Positions 1 through 7,942 of a DNA stretch of 64,000 nt are shown here, one piece after another; the stretch's first letter is position 1, and each line of letters starts with the position of its first letter. The position numbers and the translations under genes are program-made. Source of the DNA: Akkermansia massiliensis (GTDB lineage: Bacteria > Verrucomicrobiota > Verrucomicrobiia > Verrucomicrobiales > Akkermansiaceae); assembly GCF_018847375.1 (NCBI RefSeq), contig NZ_CP072036.1, forward strand, positions 2,790,001 to 2,854,000, given 5' to 3'. The notes under the pieces are model-generated. The model ran no database searches. It was not told the origin of the DNA and was given only the letters and a program-made list of their open reading frames with translations.

Positions 1-695
1 TGCTTCTGCAGGTAGGAGGCGGCCACATCCACCGTCACAGGCCCCTGAACGGCCTTCTTCACGATGGAAGCCTTCTTTTCGCCCCAGGCCATCAGAGCCA
101 CTTCCCGGGCGCCCATGATGGTGGCCACGCCCATGGTGATGGCGGTGGTGGGAACGTTTTCAATGCCGCCGAAAGCGGGGGCGGCGTCGGAACGGGTCAG
201 TTCGTCCAGATGCACCTGGCGGGTGATGGTGGTATCGTCGGAGCCGGGTTCGTTGAAGCCGATGTGGCCGGTGCGGCCAATGCCGAGAATCTGGAGGTCG
301 ATGCCGCCGCAGTCCTTGATTTTCTGTTCGTAGGCGGCGCAGTGGGCGGCAATCTCGTCACCCTTCACCGTGCCGGAGGGCAGGTTGATGTTCTCCGGCT
401 TCATGTCGATGTGGTTGAAGAGATTGGTATGCATGAAATACCAGTAGGATTCCGGATGGTCGTGGTCCAGGCCGCTGTATTCGTCCAGATTGAAGGAGAT
501 GACGTTGGCAAAGGAAAGGCCTTCTTCCTTGTGCAGGCGGACCAGCTCCGCATAAAAGGGCAGCGGAGTGGCGCCCGTGGCGAGGCCAAGAACCACGTTC
601 CTGCCTTCGGCGGCGCGCGTGCGGATCAGTTCCGCAACTTCTCCTGCCAAAGCCTTGGCAGCATCCTGGGGAGTTTCAAAAGTTTCTACTTTCAT
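1..695 (-). CDS. nagB: Glucosamine-6-phosphate deaminase (3' end outside window)
   Basis: Converts glucosamine-6-phosphate to fructose-6-phosphate and ammonia in the cytosol, the last step that feeds N-acetylglucosamine from mucin into glycolysis. The reverse strand translates from ATG at 695 (MKVETFETPQDAAKAL) with the family landmarks GLATGATPLPFY (phosphate loop), NLDEYSGL (catalytic Asp region), GIGRTGHIGFNEPGS and a C-terminal MAWGEKKA segment. About 231 residues are visible and NagB is usually 240-265, so only the last few codons are missing. A promoter with good hexamers lies just upstream. The GH20 hexosaminidase at 11.3-13.5 kb would supply its substrate pathway. Identification is secure. 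Confidence 0.93.
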   Translation of the reverse strand, partial: MKVETFETPQDAAKALAGEVAELIRTRAAEGRNVVLGLATGATPLPFYAELVRLHKEEGLSFANVISFNLDEYSGLDHDHPESYWYFMHTNLFNHIDMKPENINLPSGTVKGDEIAAHCAAYEQKIKDCGGIDLQILGIGRTGHIGFNEPGSDDTTITRQVHLDELTRSDAAPAFGGIENVPTTAITMGVATIMGAREVALMAWGEKKASIVKKAVQGPVTVDVAASYLQK

Positions 696-705
696 AACGC
701 GCCAC

Positions 706-733
706 ATTTTACTTCGTTTCCGGGCATTTTCAA
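706..733 (-). promoter_or_regulatory. Probable sigma-70 type promoter of nagB
   Basis: On the minus strand TTGAAA (728-733) and TAAAAT (706-711) are separated by 16 bp, and the -10 ends 10 nt before the nagB ATG. The 5' leader would be very short, with no clear ribosome-binding site. Confidence 0.5.
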
Positions 734-1375
734 CCGAAATAGTCCCGGAATGATGCGCATTGGTTCACTTGTGCGGAAAATTCCAGGGAACGGAAGCCTT
801 CACCCTTCCCGCTGCGGAAAATGACCGCAGGCTTCTGCCACAGCCGGATGGATATTCGGCTGAAAGACGCGCCCTTTAATCAGAAAAGGCTATTTTTAAT
901 ATTACTTCGCTACCATCCAGTTCCCCTTCAGTTGCCGCAAAGGTTTGCGGCGCTCCTGACTGCCAAGGAAGGAAAACCCGGTTTGTTTTGATTTACGAGG
1001 GCCGGGAGGCCCTTGTTCCCGGGGCGCGGACATCAAGAGAGACAGCGGAGGTTCACGGCTTAAATGGAAAACGGCCAACTGGAAGCGTAGGGTTGAGCCG
1101 TTCATCTTTCAAATTCATCCGTTCCGTGCGTTGCATGCTTCGCTTTCCGTCCAGCCACCAGGCGGGTTCTCCCGGCCTTCCCTCCCGAACCATCATCCGG
1201 AGCATGGCAGGGAGCTTATTTCTTACTTCCCACAAGGGCATAAACAGCACGGGAAGAGAAAAAAGCTTTTCTCCTTTAACAGACATCCCCTTCCCTCCGG
1301 CAGCCGCGGCCCTTGCGCCACCCCTCCGCATTACCCTTGAACTTTCCACCCTGATCATGTATTGCCTTTCCTGAC
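734..1375. other. Intergenic region, no supported gene
   Basis: Divergent region between nagB and the first RlmI-type gene. Several short open frames occur on both strands (for example minus 1053-1358), but none has a recognisable domain or signal peptide. A GC-rich hairpin motif ending TTGCGGCGCTCCTGA at about 944-958 recurs at about 57.9 kb. The right part holds a GC-rich stretch upstream of the methyltransferase ATG. Confidence 0.5.
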
Positions 1376-2560
1376 ATGGCAGGTTTGATTATTTCTCCAA
1401 GAGCACGCATTTTTCAGGGGCACGACTGGGTTTACGGCACGGAAGTGCGCAAGGTCTTCGGCAATCCCCAGCCGGGGGACGTCGTGGCGCTGAAGGATTT
1501 CAAGGACCGCTTCCTGGGATCCGCCATGTTCAACCCCCATTCCCAGATCGTCGCCAGGCGTTTTTCCCGCCGCAAGCAGGAACTGGACGGGGACTTTTTT
1601 TCCAGGCGCATCAGCCAGGCGGTGGAACTGCGCCGCCAGTGGCTGCCGGAGGAAACGCTCACGCGCCTCGTCTGGAGCGAGTCTGACGGCCTCCCCGGCC
1701 TGATTGTGGACCGTTACGCGGATTACCTGGTCGTCCAGACGCTGACCATCGCCATGGAGCGCCGCCTCCCCATTATCCTGAACGTTCTGGAAGACCTGCT
1801 TTCCCCCAGGGGAATCATCGTCAGGAACGATTCCCCCATGCTGGCGGCGGAGGGCATTGAGCCTTCCGTCCGGGTGGCGCGCGGGCAGGAGCCGGAACCC
1901 TTCGCCGCAAGCAGCGGCAGAGTGCAATTCATGATTGACCTCCAGACGGGGCAGAAAACAGGGCTGTACCTGGACCAGCTTGACAATTACGCCGCCGTGG
2001 CGCGCTTTGCCCGCGGACGCCGCGTGCTGGACTGCTTCTGCAACCAGGGCGGCTTTGCGCTGGCCTGCGCCCTTGCCGGAGCCGCGGAGGTAACAGCTGT
2101 GGACGTATCCCAGGACGCCATGGACGCCGTAGCGCGCAACGCAAAGCTGAACGGCGTCTCCATCCAGTGCGTTACGGACAACGCGTTTGACTTCCTGAAG
2201 AAGGAGGCGGCCCTCGTCCGGGACGGAGGGGAGCACAAGTGGGACCTGATTATCCTGGACCCGCCCTCCTTCACCAGAAACAAGAAGTCCGTGCATGACG
2301 CCATGCGCGGGTATAAGGAAATCCACCTCCGCGCCATGAAGCTTCTGGCCCCGGGAGGCATTCTTTCCACCTTCTGCTGTTCCCACCACGCCGGGGCGGA
2401 CCTGTTCCGGGAAAGCGTTCTCGACGCCGCCATCGATGCGCCCGCCACCCTGCGCCTGATACAGCAACACGGCCAAAGACCGGATCATCCAATTTTACTG
2501 AACATTCCGGAAACGGAATACCTTAAGGGCTTCACTTATGAACTGCTTCCCGGCAGATGA
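1376..2560 (+). CDS. RlmI-family class I SAM-dependent rRNA (cytosine-C5) methyltransferase
   Basis: Predicted cytosolic RNA methyltransferase of the RlmI family; E. coli RlmI makes m5C in 23S rRNA. The N-terminal ~70 residues form a PUA-like RNA-binding domain (ISPRARIFQGHDWVYGTEV), followed by the family motif ESDGLPGLIVDRYADYLVVQ, the Rossmann SAM-binding motif VLDCFCNQGGFALACA and the catalytic-loop motif IILDPPSFTRNKKS. At 394 residues it matches the family. ATG at 1376 is the only start that keeps the whole PUA domain. A second member lies on the minus strand at 7943-9253; the two are diverged, so they may modify different sites. The exact target base cannot be told from sequence. Confidence 0.85.
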   Translation: MAGLIISPRARIFQGHDWVYGTEVRKVFGNPQPGDVVALKDFKDRFLGSAMFNPHSQIVARRFSRRKQELDGDFFSRRISQAVELRRQWLPEETLTRLVWSESDGLPGLIVDRYADYLVVQTLTIAMERRLPIILNVLEDLLSPRGIIVRNDSPMLAAEGIEPSVRVARGQEPEPFAASSGRVQFMIDLQTGQKTGLYLDQLDNYAAVARFARGRRVLDCFCNQGGFALACALAGAAEVTAVDVSQDAMDAVARNAKLNGVSIQCVTDNAFDFLKKEAALVRDGGEHKWDLIILDPPSFTRNKKSVHDAMRGYKEIHLRAMKLLAPGGILSTFCCSHHAGADLFRESVLDAAIDAPATLRLIQQHGQRPDHPILLNIPETEYLKGFTYELLPGR

Positions 2561-2659
2561 TTTTGTTATTATAACAATATCCTTCTTTCCGGCCTGATAT
2601 TGTAAAGAATACGATGTTGTTTTCCCTGAATAAAAACAATCGTTTCAATGAAAAAATAC
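2561..2659. other. AT-rich intergenic segment upstream of the small-RNA promoter
   Basis: Noncoding. A short inverted repeat (TTGTTATTATAACAA) follows the methyltransferase stop and might be a weak terminator; otherwise the segment is AT-rich and leads into the promoter at 2660. Confidence 0.4.
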
Positions 2660-2688
2660 TTGCTTATCCCTTTTTCCTGTCCTATATT
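2660..2688 (+). promoter_or_regulatory. Strong sigma-70 type promoter
   Basis: TTGCTT (2660-2665) and TATATT (2683-2688) are separated by exactly 17 bp in an AT-rich context. Transcription would start near 2695 and no open reading frame starts soon after it, which points to a small RNA or a leader. Confidence 0.6.
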
Positions 2689-2694
2689 GCGTTT

Positions 2695-2802
2695 CGAGCA
2701 GGTGAGCGCTCGTTAAAAAAGCTCTCTGGATCTTAACGGATCCAGTTTCATAGGGTAGTTGGGGCGCCCCGGTCGTTTTACGACCGGGGCGACTTTCTTT
2801 TT
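2695..2802 (+). ncRNA. Candidate small RNA or terminated leader, about 108 nt
   Basis: Between a near-consensus promoter and an intrinsic terminator lie about 108 nt with three successive hairpins: CGAGC/GCTCG at about 2695-2712, CTGGATC/GATCCAG at about 2726-2745, and a 10-bp GC-rich stem at 2766-2790 followed by a T-tract. No ORF or ribosome-binding site is evident inside. It does not show the conserved motifs of SRP RNA, tmRNA or RNase P RNA. It could be a free-standing sRNA or an attenuator leader for khpA, whose ATG is 78 nt after the terminator. The family is unknown to me. Confidence 0.5.
2766..2802 (+). terminator. Intrinsic terminator of the candidate small RNA
   Basis: Perfect 10-bp stem GCCCCGGTCG/CGACCGGGGC (2766-2775 and 2781-2790) with a TTTTA loop, followed by ACTTTCTTTTT. 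Confidence 0.75.
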
Positions 2803-2880
2803 CAGGGAATGTCTGGAATTGCATCTTTTCAATCAGGCGGTTTTATAGTAGGGTAATGGAAATAACCCACATTTCCCTTC

Positions 2881-3162
2881 ATGCATCCTGCCGTAGAACA
2901 AATCCGCCAGTACCTGCAATTGATCGCCCTGCAATTCGTGCAACATCCGGAACAGGCGGAATTGCGCGTTGCGGAATCTCCGCAGGGAGACGCCGTCCGC
3001 TTCCGCCTGATTCTGGAAAAGACGGACGTGGCCCGCATCATCGGCCGCAACGGAATGACGGCCTCCGCCATCCGCTCCCTGGCGAAGGCGGCCGGGGAAA
3101 AGCACGGCATCAAGGTCATCGTGCACATGCTTTCCCATGAGGAGGCGGCCGAACAGCCGTAA
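2881..3162 (+). CDS. khpA: KH-domain RNA-binding protein of the KhpA family
   Basis: Small cytosolic RNA-binding protein of 93 residues. The single KH domain carries the motif ARIIGRNGMTASAIRSL, in which the IIGRNG loop is the RNA-contacting GxxG element, preceded by AVRFRLILEKTDV and followed by EKHGIKVIVHML. Length and order match KhpA/YlqC proteins, which bind RNA and in other bacteria pair with KhpB to influence cell-wall synthesis and division. No clear Shine-Dalgarno precedes the ATG. The usual rpsP-rimM-trmD neighbours are absent; instead a candidate sRNA lies just upstream and a phage-type gene converges 13 nt downstream. Confidence 0.82.
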   Translation: MHPAVEQIRQYLQLIALQFVQHPEQAELRVAESPQGDAVRFRLILEKTDVARIIGRNGMTASAIRSLAKAAGEKHGIKVIVHMLSHEEAAEQP

Positions 3163-3175
3163 GCGCTCCCGCGCC

Positions 3176-5644
3176 CTATAATTCCACATCCAGCACCAGG
3201 GCCAGCAGATTGAACTGGTCCGGCGTCTCCACACGGAGGGCGAAGCAGGACTGTTCATCCATGCCGTAGTTGTGGATCATCCGCACGTAGCCGGAATAAG
3301 GCTCCGCCACGCCGTACCTGCCGGGCTGGAAATCCCTCCACGCATCCGGATGGCCCGTTCCGTAACGGAATTTCAGGGTGCTTTCATGAAGGAGCGCCCG
3401 CGCGCCAAGCTGCTTTTTAAACCTGCCCAGCGTCTCAAGCGTCTCCAGGGGCATCGTCCTCACCTCCGCCGGAGCGGCCAGCCCTACGGTCACGGTTTCT
3501 CCGTCCAGCCTGCCGGGACAGGCGGCATTCCCCTCCCCGTCCACGCTGACGGGCAGGCAGGCTCCCTCCCCGTCCAGCAGGAGGGCGCCGCACCCCGCCA
3601 GATGGCCCAGGCCGGCCATCTTCTCTCCCTGCACCACGGCCTCCGTGCAGGCATCCAGGCAGACGTTGCCGTCCGCCAGGCGTTCCACCGTGATGCAGGC
3701 CCGCTCCCCTTCCCCGCGCGCCACGGCAAACCACACCTCTTCATCCGGCGTGCCATGGGAGCCGCGCAGGGACGCCACGGACAGGATGCGTCCATGCTCC
3801 AGGCGGTGAGCGTGCCACGCCGCCACGTTCTGCTCCCTGTTCAGCGTCATGCACACGGCGCTGCCGTCCCCCAGCACGCACCAGACGTGGAACGCCGTGC
3901 TCCTCTGCACCGTCCAGTCCACAATCCCCGCCGCCAGCAGGTGGTCGGACAGCAGGCTGACGTCCCGCGTCTGGTAGCCGTCCGCCTCCAGGGAATAGAA
4001 CAATTCCCGGACCTTCATCCCTCCCTGCTGCACGAACAGAAGGCTGTTTTCCACCGTCAGGGCGTCCAGAGAGGCGGACCCCACCCCGGAATGGCGCTCA
4101 AACCCGGCATTGGACGCATTCAGCCCTTCCGAGTTGGAGGCGGACAAGCGCCACTCTCCCTCACTGGTGCCGATCATCAGCCCCCGGAGTGAGGCAATCC
4201 AGGAGATGCGGTTCTGCTGGGAGGCCGCCATCGTCAGAATCATGGGAGAATCCGACGGAATGCCGGGAGTGAACGCGGAAAAATCATCCACCCTGCTGGC
4301 CCACAGCGTCTGCGGCTGCCCCGGCGTACCCCCGAACCACAGCCGCCCCTGGTGGAACTCCACCGTGCACGGATAGCCGTTCCGGACGCCGAACGCGCCG
4401 AATGACCAGTCATTGGTCTCGCAGTCGCCCAGCACGTAATAGGACAGGTGAAGGGCGTTCGCGAGGTAGACGCTGCGGGGGGAAACATATTCCTCCACTA
4501 CCATTTCATGGTTGAAGGAGCCGGCGGCGGCCCGGAACACGGGCGTTCCCGTGGAAACGCCGTTCCTGTACGCCATCAGGCGGATTTTGTAGTAGGACAT
4601 TTCCTCTTCATTGCCGCTCAGGGTAAAGTTGTTCCGGAACCCGTCCCGCTGCTGGAAGCTCTTCACGGAATGCCACACCAGCTCCGGCTGGTTGGGAAGG
4701 TAGTTGGAGCCGTCCGGATACCCCCGGCAGATTTCCCACTCCGCATCCCAGGTGCCCGTCGTTTCCAGCGTCCACGCGCCGCTGACATGGACGCGGGCGC
4801 TGGCATCGGAACCTTTTTCAAAAAAGGCCGTGTACCGCTCCGGGCGGTTCACTCCGGGCTGGTAGTCGTTTTTCCGGCTGAAATCACGGATGCAGGTATA
4901 GGCCTGCCGCCAGCCGTCCTCCCGGTCCATGGAAAAAGTCTCCCCCTTGTAGAGGTCCCGGTCCAGGGTCGTCAGATGGTAAAAGGGCATCTGCGTTCCC
5001 TCCACAACAGCCTCTCCGTACTTCCTGGTGACGCGCAGAAATTCCCTTCCCTCCATTTCCGGCGTGAACACATCATCGTCCGCCGTGGCCAGCAGCCTGT
5101 TGGCGCTGCCGTCCCGCACCATGCGGCATTCCAGCCTCACGGCATTGAACAGGGAGCTTTCATAGGGCATGCCGGAAAACTCCAGCGCCTCCAGCCTCCA
5201 GTCATCGTCCGCATGGCGGGCCAGCGTCATGGGCGGCGTGGACGGCTCCACGCAGTAAATCACATCATTCAGCTGCTGCATCCGGAGGTTCCCCACCTGC
5301 TCGTCCGTCTTCCACGGGGTAGGCGTTTCCAGCACGCCGCCCTCCGCATCCGGCAGGGGCGCGCCGTCCTTGAAATACCGGATGTAGCCGCGCCCCACTT
5401 CCAACATGAACTGCACCCCCGTGGAGTACTTGAAGGAAACCAGCCTCACGCCCCCCTCCGTGCACCCAGCGCGGGCAACCAGGCGCGTTCCCGGCCTGCG
5501 CCGGAGTCCGCCGAAGGGGCTGACCAGGAAATTCCTCAGCCGGGAGGCGCCGCGGGACACAGGGTCCAGGTCGGCGCGCCCGGCCAGCCACGGGGTCAGT
5601 TCCCCGGCGGTGAAACTGAGCCGCTGTAATACTTGTTTTGCCAT
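3176..5644 (-). CDS. Orphan phage tail (nozzle/stabilisation-type) structural protein
   Basis: An 822-residue protein that resembles a phage virion protein family of the tail-tubular-B/stabilisation type. The N-terminus (LSFTAGELTPWLAGRADL, then GASRLRNFLVSPFGG and RRRPGTRLVA) and the central block (FHQGRLWFGGTPGQPQTLW, then SDSPMILTMA, NRISWIASLRGLMIGTSEGEW) are the two hallmarks I associate with this family. No signal peptide or membrane segment is seen. No terminase, portal, capsid or lysis gene lies within reach, so it stands alone. The start at ATG 5644 is preferred over TTG 5659. It may be a prophage relic or a domesticated gene; the intact 2.5-kb frame argues against random decay. Confidence 0.7.
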   Translation of the reverse strand: MAKQVLQRLSFTAGELTPWLAGRADLDPVSRGASRLRNFLVSPFGGLRRRPGTRLVARAGCTEGGVRLVSFKYSTGVQFMLEVGRGYIRYFKDGAPLPDAEGGVLETPTPWKTDEQVGNLRMQQLNDVIYCVEPSTPPMTLARHADDDWRLEALEFSGMPYESSLFNAVRLECRMVRDGSANRLLATADDDVFTPEMEGREFLRVTRKYGEAVVEGTQMPFYHLTTLDRDLYKGETFSMDREDGWRQAYTCIRDFSRKNDYQPGVNRPERYTAFFEKGSDASARVHVSGAWTLETTGTWDAEWEICRGYPDGSNYLPNQPELVWHSVKSFQQRDGFRNNFTLSGNEEEMSYYKIRLMAYRNGVSTGTPVFRAAAGSFNHEMVVEEYVSPRSVYLANALHLSYYVLGDCETNDWSFGAFGVRNGYPCTVEFHQGRLWFGGTPGQPQTLWASRVDDFSAFTPGIPSDSPMILTMAASQQNRISWIASLRGLMIGTSEGEWRLSASNSEGLNASNAGFERHSGVGSASLDALTVENSLLFVQQGGMKVRELFYSLEADGYQTRDVSLLSDHLLAAGIVDWTVQRSTAFHVWCVLGDGSAVCMTLNREQNVAAWHAHRLEHGRILSVASLRGSHGTPDEEVWFAVARGEGERACITVERLADGNVCLDACTEAVVQGEKMAGLGHLAGCGALLLDGEGACLPVSVDGEGNAACPGRLDGETVTVGLAAPAEVRTMPLETLETLGRFKKQLGARALLHESTLKFRYGTGHPDAWRDFQPGRYGVAEPYSGYVRMIHNYGMDEQSCFALRVETPDQFNLLALVLDVEL

Positions 5645-5868
5645 ATTCCTTCCCACCAAAGCAGGGAGGAGGAAAAGCCGTCAACACGCCTGAAAGGTGA
5701 TGTGAAGAATCGCCTCTTCCGGCGCCTGCCTGTTTCAATCTCCTTTGCGCACCATATACGGAACAGACTAACCATTTATTGGTATAAAATTTTCATAACC
5801 CTATATTTCAAAAACCCATATTGACGGGTAATATGTTTTTATATAAAATTCAATTATTCTTTTATAAA

Positions 5869-6891
5869 ATGCCGCTAACTCCCCCTTCATTTCTTTCCCG
5901 TTTGTCGATCCTCATTCTGATGATTCTATTCAGTTCCGTTTTTCTGTGGGCTGATGAAGAAGAGGAAGACACTCTGGAAGAAACGGAAGAAGAAGCCACC
6001 GGCCCCCTGCAAATTAAACAGCAAACAGCACTTTGTTCTGCAGATTATTACATCAAAGGCGGAACAGGAGATAAGGAAGAGGATCGGAAAAGGAAAAACA
6101 TCGGGATCGGTGAAAAAATCACTTTCTTGCTTGTCGGCAAACCGAAAGGCGCCATCAAAGAACTTAAATGGAATATAGAAGGGAATGGGTTCAAACAAGT
6201 TAATACCGAACAACTTCAGGGAGAATTAAAAATTGCTCTGACTGCAAAGGATGACCTGGAGAAGGACGCGACCGCAAAAATCAAAGCAGAAACAAGTGAA
6301 GGTCAAAAAGCTGAAATTACTATCAATATCAGAATCCCTAAAAAGTTAAAGAAAGAAAAATTTGAGGGTATAATAGACATGGGAGACGGAAACCCCATAT
6401 CTACTGATATGTTTCAATTCTCCAAAGGGGAACATGGCCTTTTAGGCTTTATTCAATTAACGCTTTCCCCTACTAACGTCAGTTTCAAAAAGATCAAAAT
6501 CATTGAACGGGATGGGGGCCTCATGTGGGAAGGGAAAAATTCCAAGCCTCCAAAAACTAAACCAGAACTGGCGAATGAACATAAAACTTGTAATCTTGCC
6601 GGTTCCGTTGGAAACAAAAATCATTTTTATGACATGGTAGGCGATAATCGTTTTATCGAAGAAATTATAGAAACAATTAAGAATTCGAAATATAATCCTC
6701 AAAAATTTTGGCTTGTATGCAAATTATATGTACATAGAGGACATGGAGGAGAGGGAAGCGAAGCAGAAGATACCATTCTGTTGAGCACAACTAATCAAAA
6801 ATATCATATAGAAGCCATTGATGAATCTACGACAAATACGATTGTCGAAAAATTCAATATTAAATTTGAAAGAAACAGCAATGATGGCTAA
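5869..6891 (+). CDS. AT-rich exported protein of unknown function
   Basis: I do not recognise a family. From ATG at 5869 (an upstream in-frame ATG at 5833 and TTG at 5821 are alternatives) the product has 340 residues: a clear signal peptide (LSILILMILFSSVFLWA), then a strongly acidic linker (EEEEDTLEETEEE), then a soluble lysine-rich domain with predicted beta strands. Base composition is visibly more AT-rich than the flanking genes and the codons are A/T-ending, which suggests transfer. The stop overlaps the start of the next exported protein, so the two are probably co-translated and may act together outside the cytoplasm. It lies next to an orphan phage gene. Confidence 0.7.
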   Translation: MPLTPPSFLSRLSILILMILFSSVFLWADEEEEDTLEETEEEATGPLQIKQQTALCSADYYIKGGTGDKEEDRKRKNIGIGEKITFLLVGKPKGAIKELKWNIEGNGFKQVNTEQLQGELKIALTAKDDLEKDATAKIKAETSEGQKAEITINIRIPKKLKKEKFEGIIDMGDGNPISTDMFQFSKGEHGLLGFIQLTLSPTNVSFKKIKIIERDGGLMWEGKNSKPPKTKPELANEHKTCNLAGSVGNKNHFYDMVGDNRFIEEIIETIKNSKYNPQKFWLVCKLYVHRGHGGEGSEAEDTILLSTTNQKYHIEAIDESTTNTIVEKFNIKFERNSNDG

Positions 6892-7822
6892 AACCTTAAT
6901 GAAAATACTGCCACGCTTATTCCTTTGTTTTGTCTTGCCAATAATCGGCTGGAATTCCGCCTTGGCTGCTCCTGAGTTGGAAAGCCCGGACTGCCTTGAG
7001 CAGTACAAACACCCTTCCCCCGGCATCGGAGAGCTTGCCGCCATGCTGAAAGACAAACGGTTCAAATCCTTTTACAAGAAGATGGAACAAGATGCCCTCA
7101 TTTTTAAAGTGACAACGCAGGATAACATCCATACTGAGTTAAAGGAAAAAGTCTGGCATTGCTACCTCGCCGCCCTGGCTCCAGTTTTTACCTTTAAGAC
7201 CTACCGGGAAACGGAACCGGATGTCGATATGGACGATGCGGAGGACCTGAACCGTAAATCCATGGTATGCGGCCATCTGGAAAAATATATAACCCTGGTC
7301 CGAAATTCCGGGAAAATGAAACCACCCCTGAAAAAAACGGTCATTCGGAAACTTCTGCTTCCCTATTACGCCCGTATTCTGAAACAGTTTAAAAATGCCG
7401 GAGAGAAGAATCCCTACAGGATTGCAGCCTATAAAGATCTTAAAGATATGCCTGCCCAAACAGAGGAAAACCGGAAACGCTCTGAAGAACAGGTGAGAAA
7501 ACTCAAACAACTCAGCATGAGAGAGCTTAAGATTCTTATCAATGATGTAGCGTGGGGAGAGTCTTTCATTGAAGCAAGAAACGTCATGGTGGAAGACGAA
7601 GTCAAGCATCTGGAAAAAGTGTTCATGGAATTGCTCGTCTCCGAATTTCCCGGTCAATATTCCAAGGTAGAAGAATTCCTGCTTCAATCCGGATACACCA
7701 GGGAAGACATTCCCAACCTGATTGACCACACCGTTGGCCGTGAACCTGAAACCGACTTTCTCTACCAGGGCAGGCACCGGGTTGAACATGACCGACTTCT
7801 TAAAAAGAAGGGAAAGAAATAA
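6881..7822 (+). CDS. Exported protein of unknown function, partner of the preceding gene
   Basis: 313 residues from ATG 6881 (6884 is equally possible); the upstream in-frame ATG at 6818 is rejected because the signal peptide begins here (LMKILPRLFLCFVLPIIGWNSALA, cleavage before APELES). The mature part is highly charged and mostly helical with no transmembrane segment and a very basic end (RLLKKKGKK). No family recognised. The start lies inside the last codons of the upstream gene (8-11 bp overlap), an arrangement typical of translational coupling. GC is intermediate between the AT-rich partner and the chromosome. A strong terminator follows. Confidence 0.72.
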   Translation: MMAKTLMKILPRLFLCFVLPIIGWNSALAAPELESPDCLEQYKHPSPGIGELAAMLKDKRFKSFYKKMEQDALIFKVTTQDNIHTELKEKVWHCYLAALAPVFTFKTYRETEPDVDMDDAEDLNRKSMVCGHLEKYITLVRNSGKMKPPLKKTVIRKLLLPYYARILKQFKNAGEKNPYRIAAYKDLKDMPAQTEENRKRSEEQVRKLKQLSMRELKILINDVAWGESFIEARNVMVEDEVKHLEKVFMELLVSEFPGQYSKVEEFLLQSGYTREDIPNLIDHTVGREPETDFLYQGRHRVEHDRLLKKKGKK

Positions 7823-7855
7823 AAACACCTGTTCCCCTTTGAAGAATAACCTTTC

Positions 7856-7891
7856 AAAAGCACCTGCCATAAAAACGGCAGGTGCTTTTTC
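7856..7891 (+). terminator. Bidirectional intrinsic terminator
   Basis: Perfect 13-bp stem AAAAGCACCTGCC/GGCAGGTGCTTTT with an 8-nt loop, T-rich on both strands. It closes the exported-protein pair and can also stop the convergent methyltransferase gene. Confidence 0.85.
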
Positions 7892-7942
7892 AAGTCATTA
7901 CTTTCGTAAAGTGCGGGGAAACATTGAATATCCAGTCCTTCC

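Noticed and set aside
1053..1358. Minus-strand ORF of 101 codons upstream of the first methyltransferase
   Set aside because: No domain, low-complexity start, no promoter or ribosome-binding site; kept as unsupported.
2695..2802. SRP RNA, tmRNA or RNase P RNA
   Set aside because: Length and conserved motifs do not fit any of these; left as unassigned small RNA.
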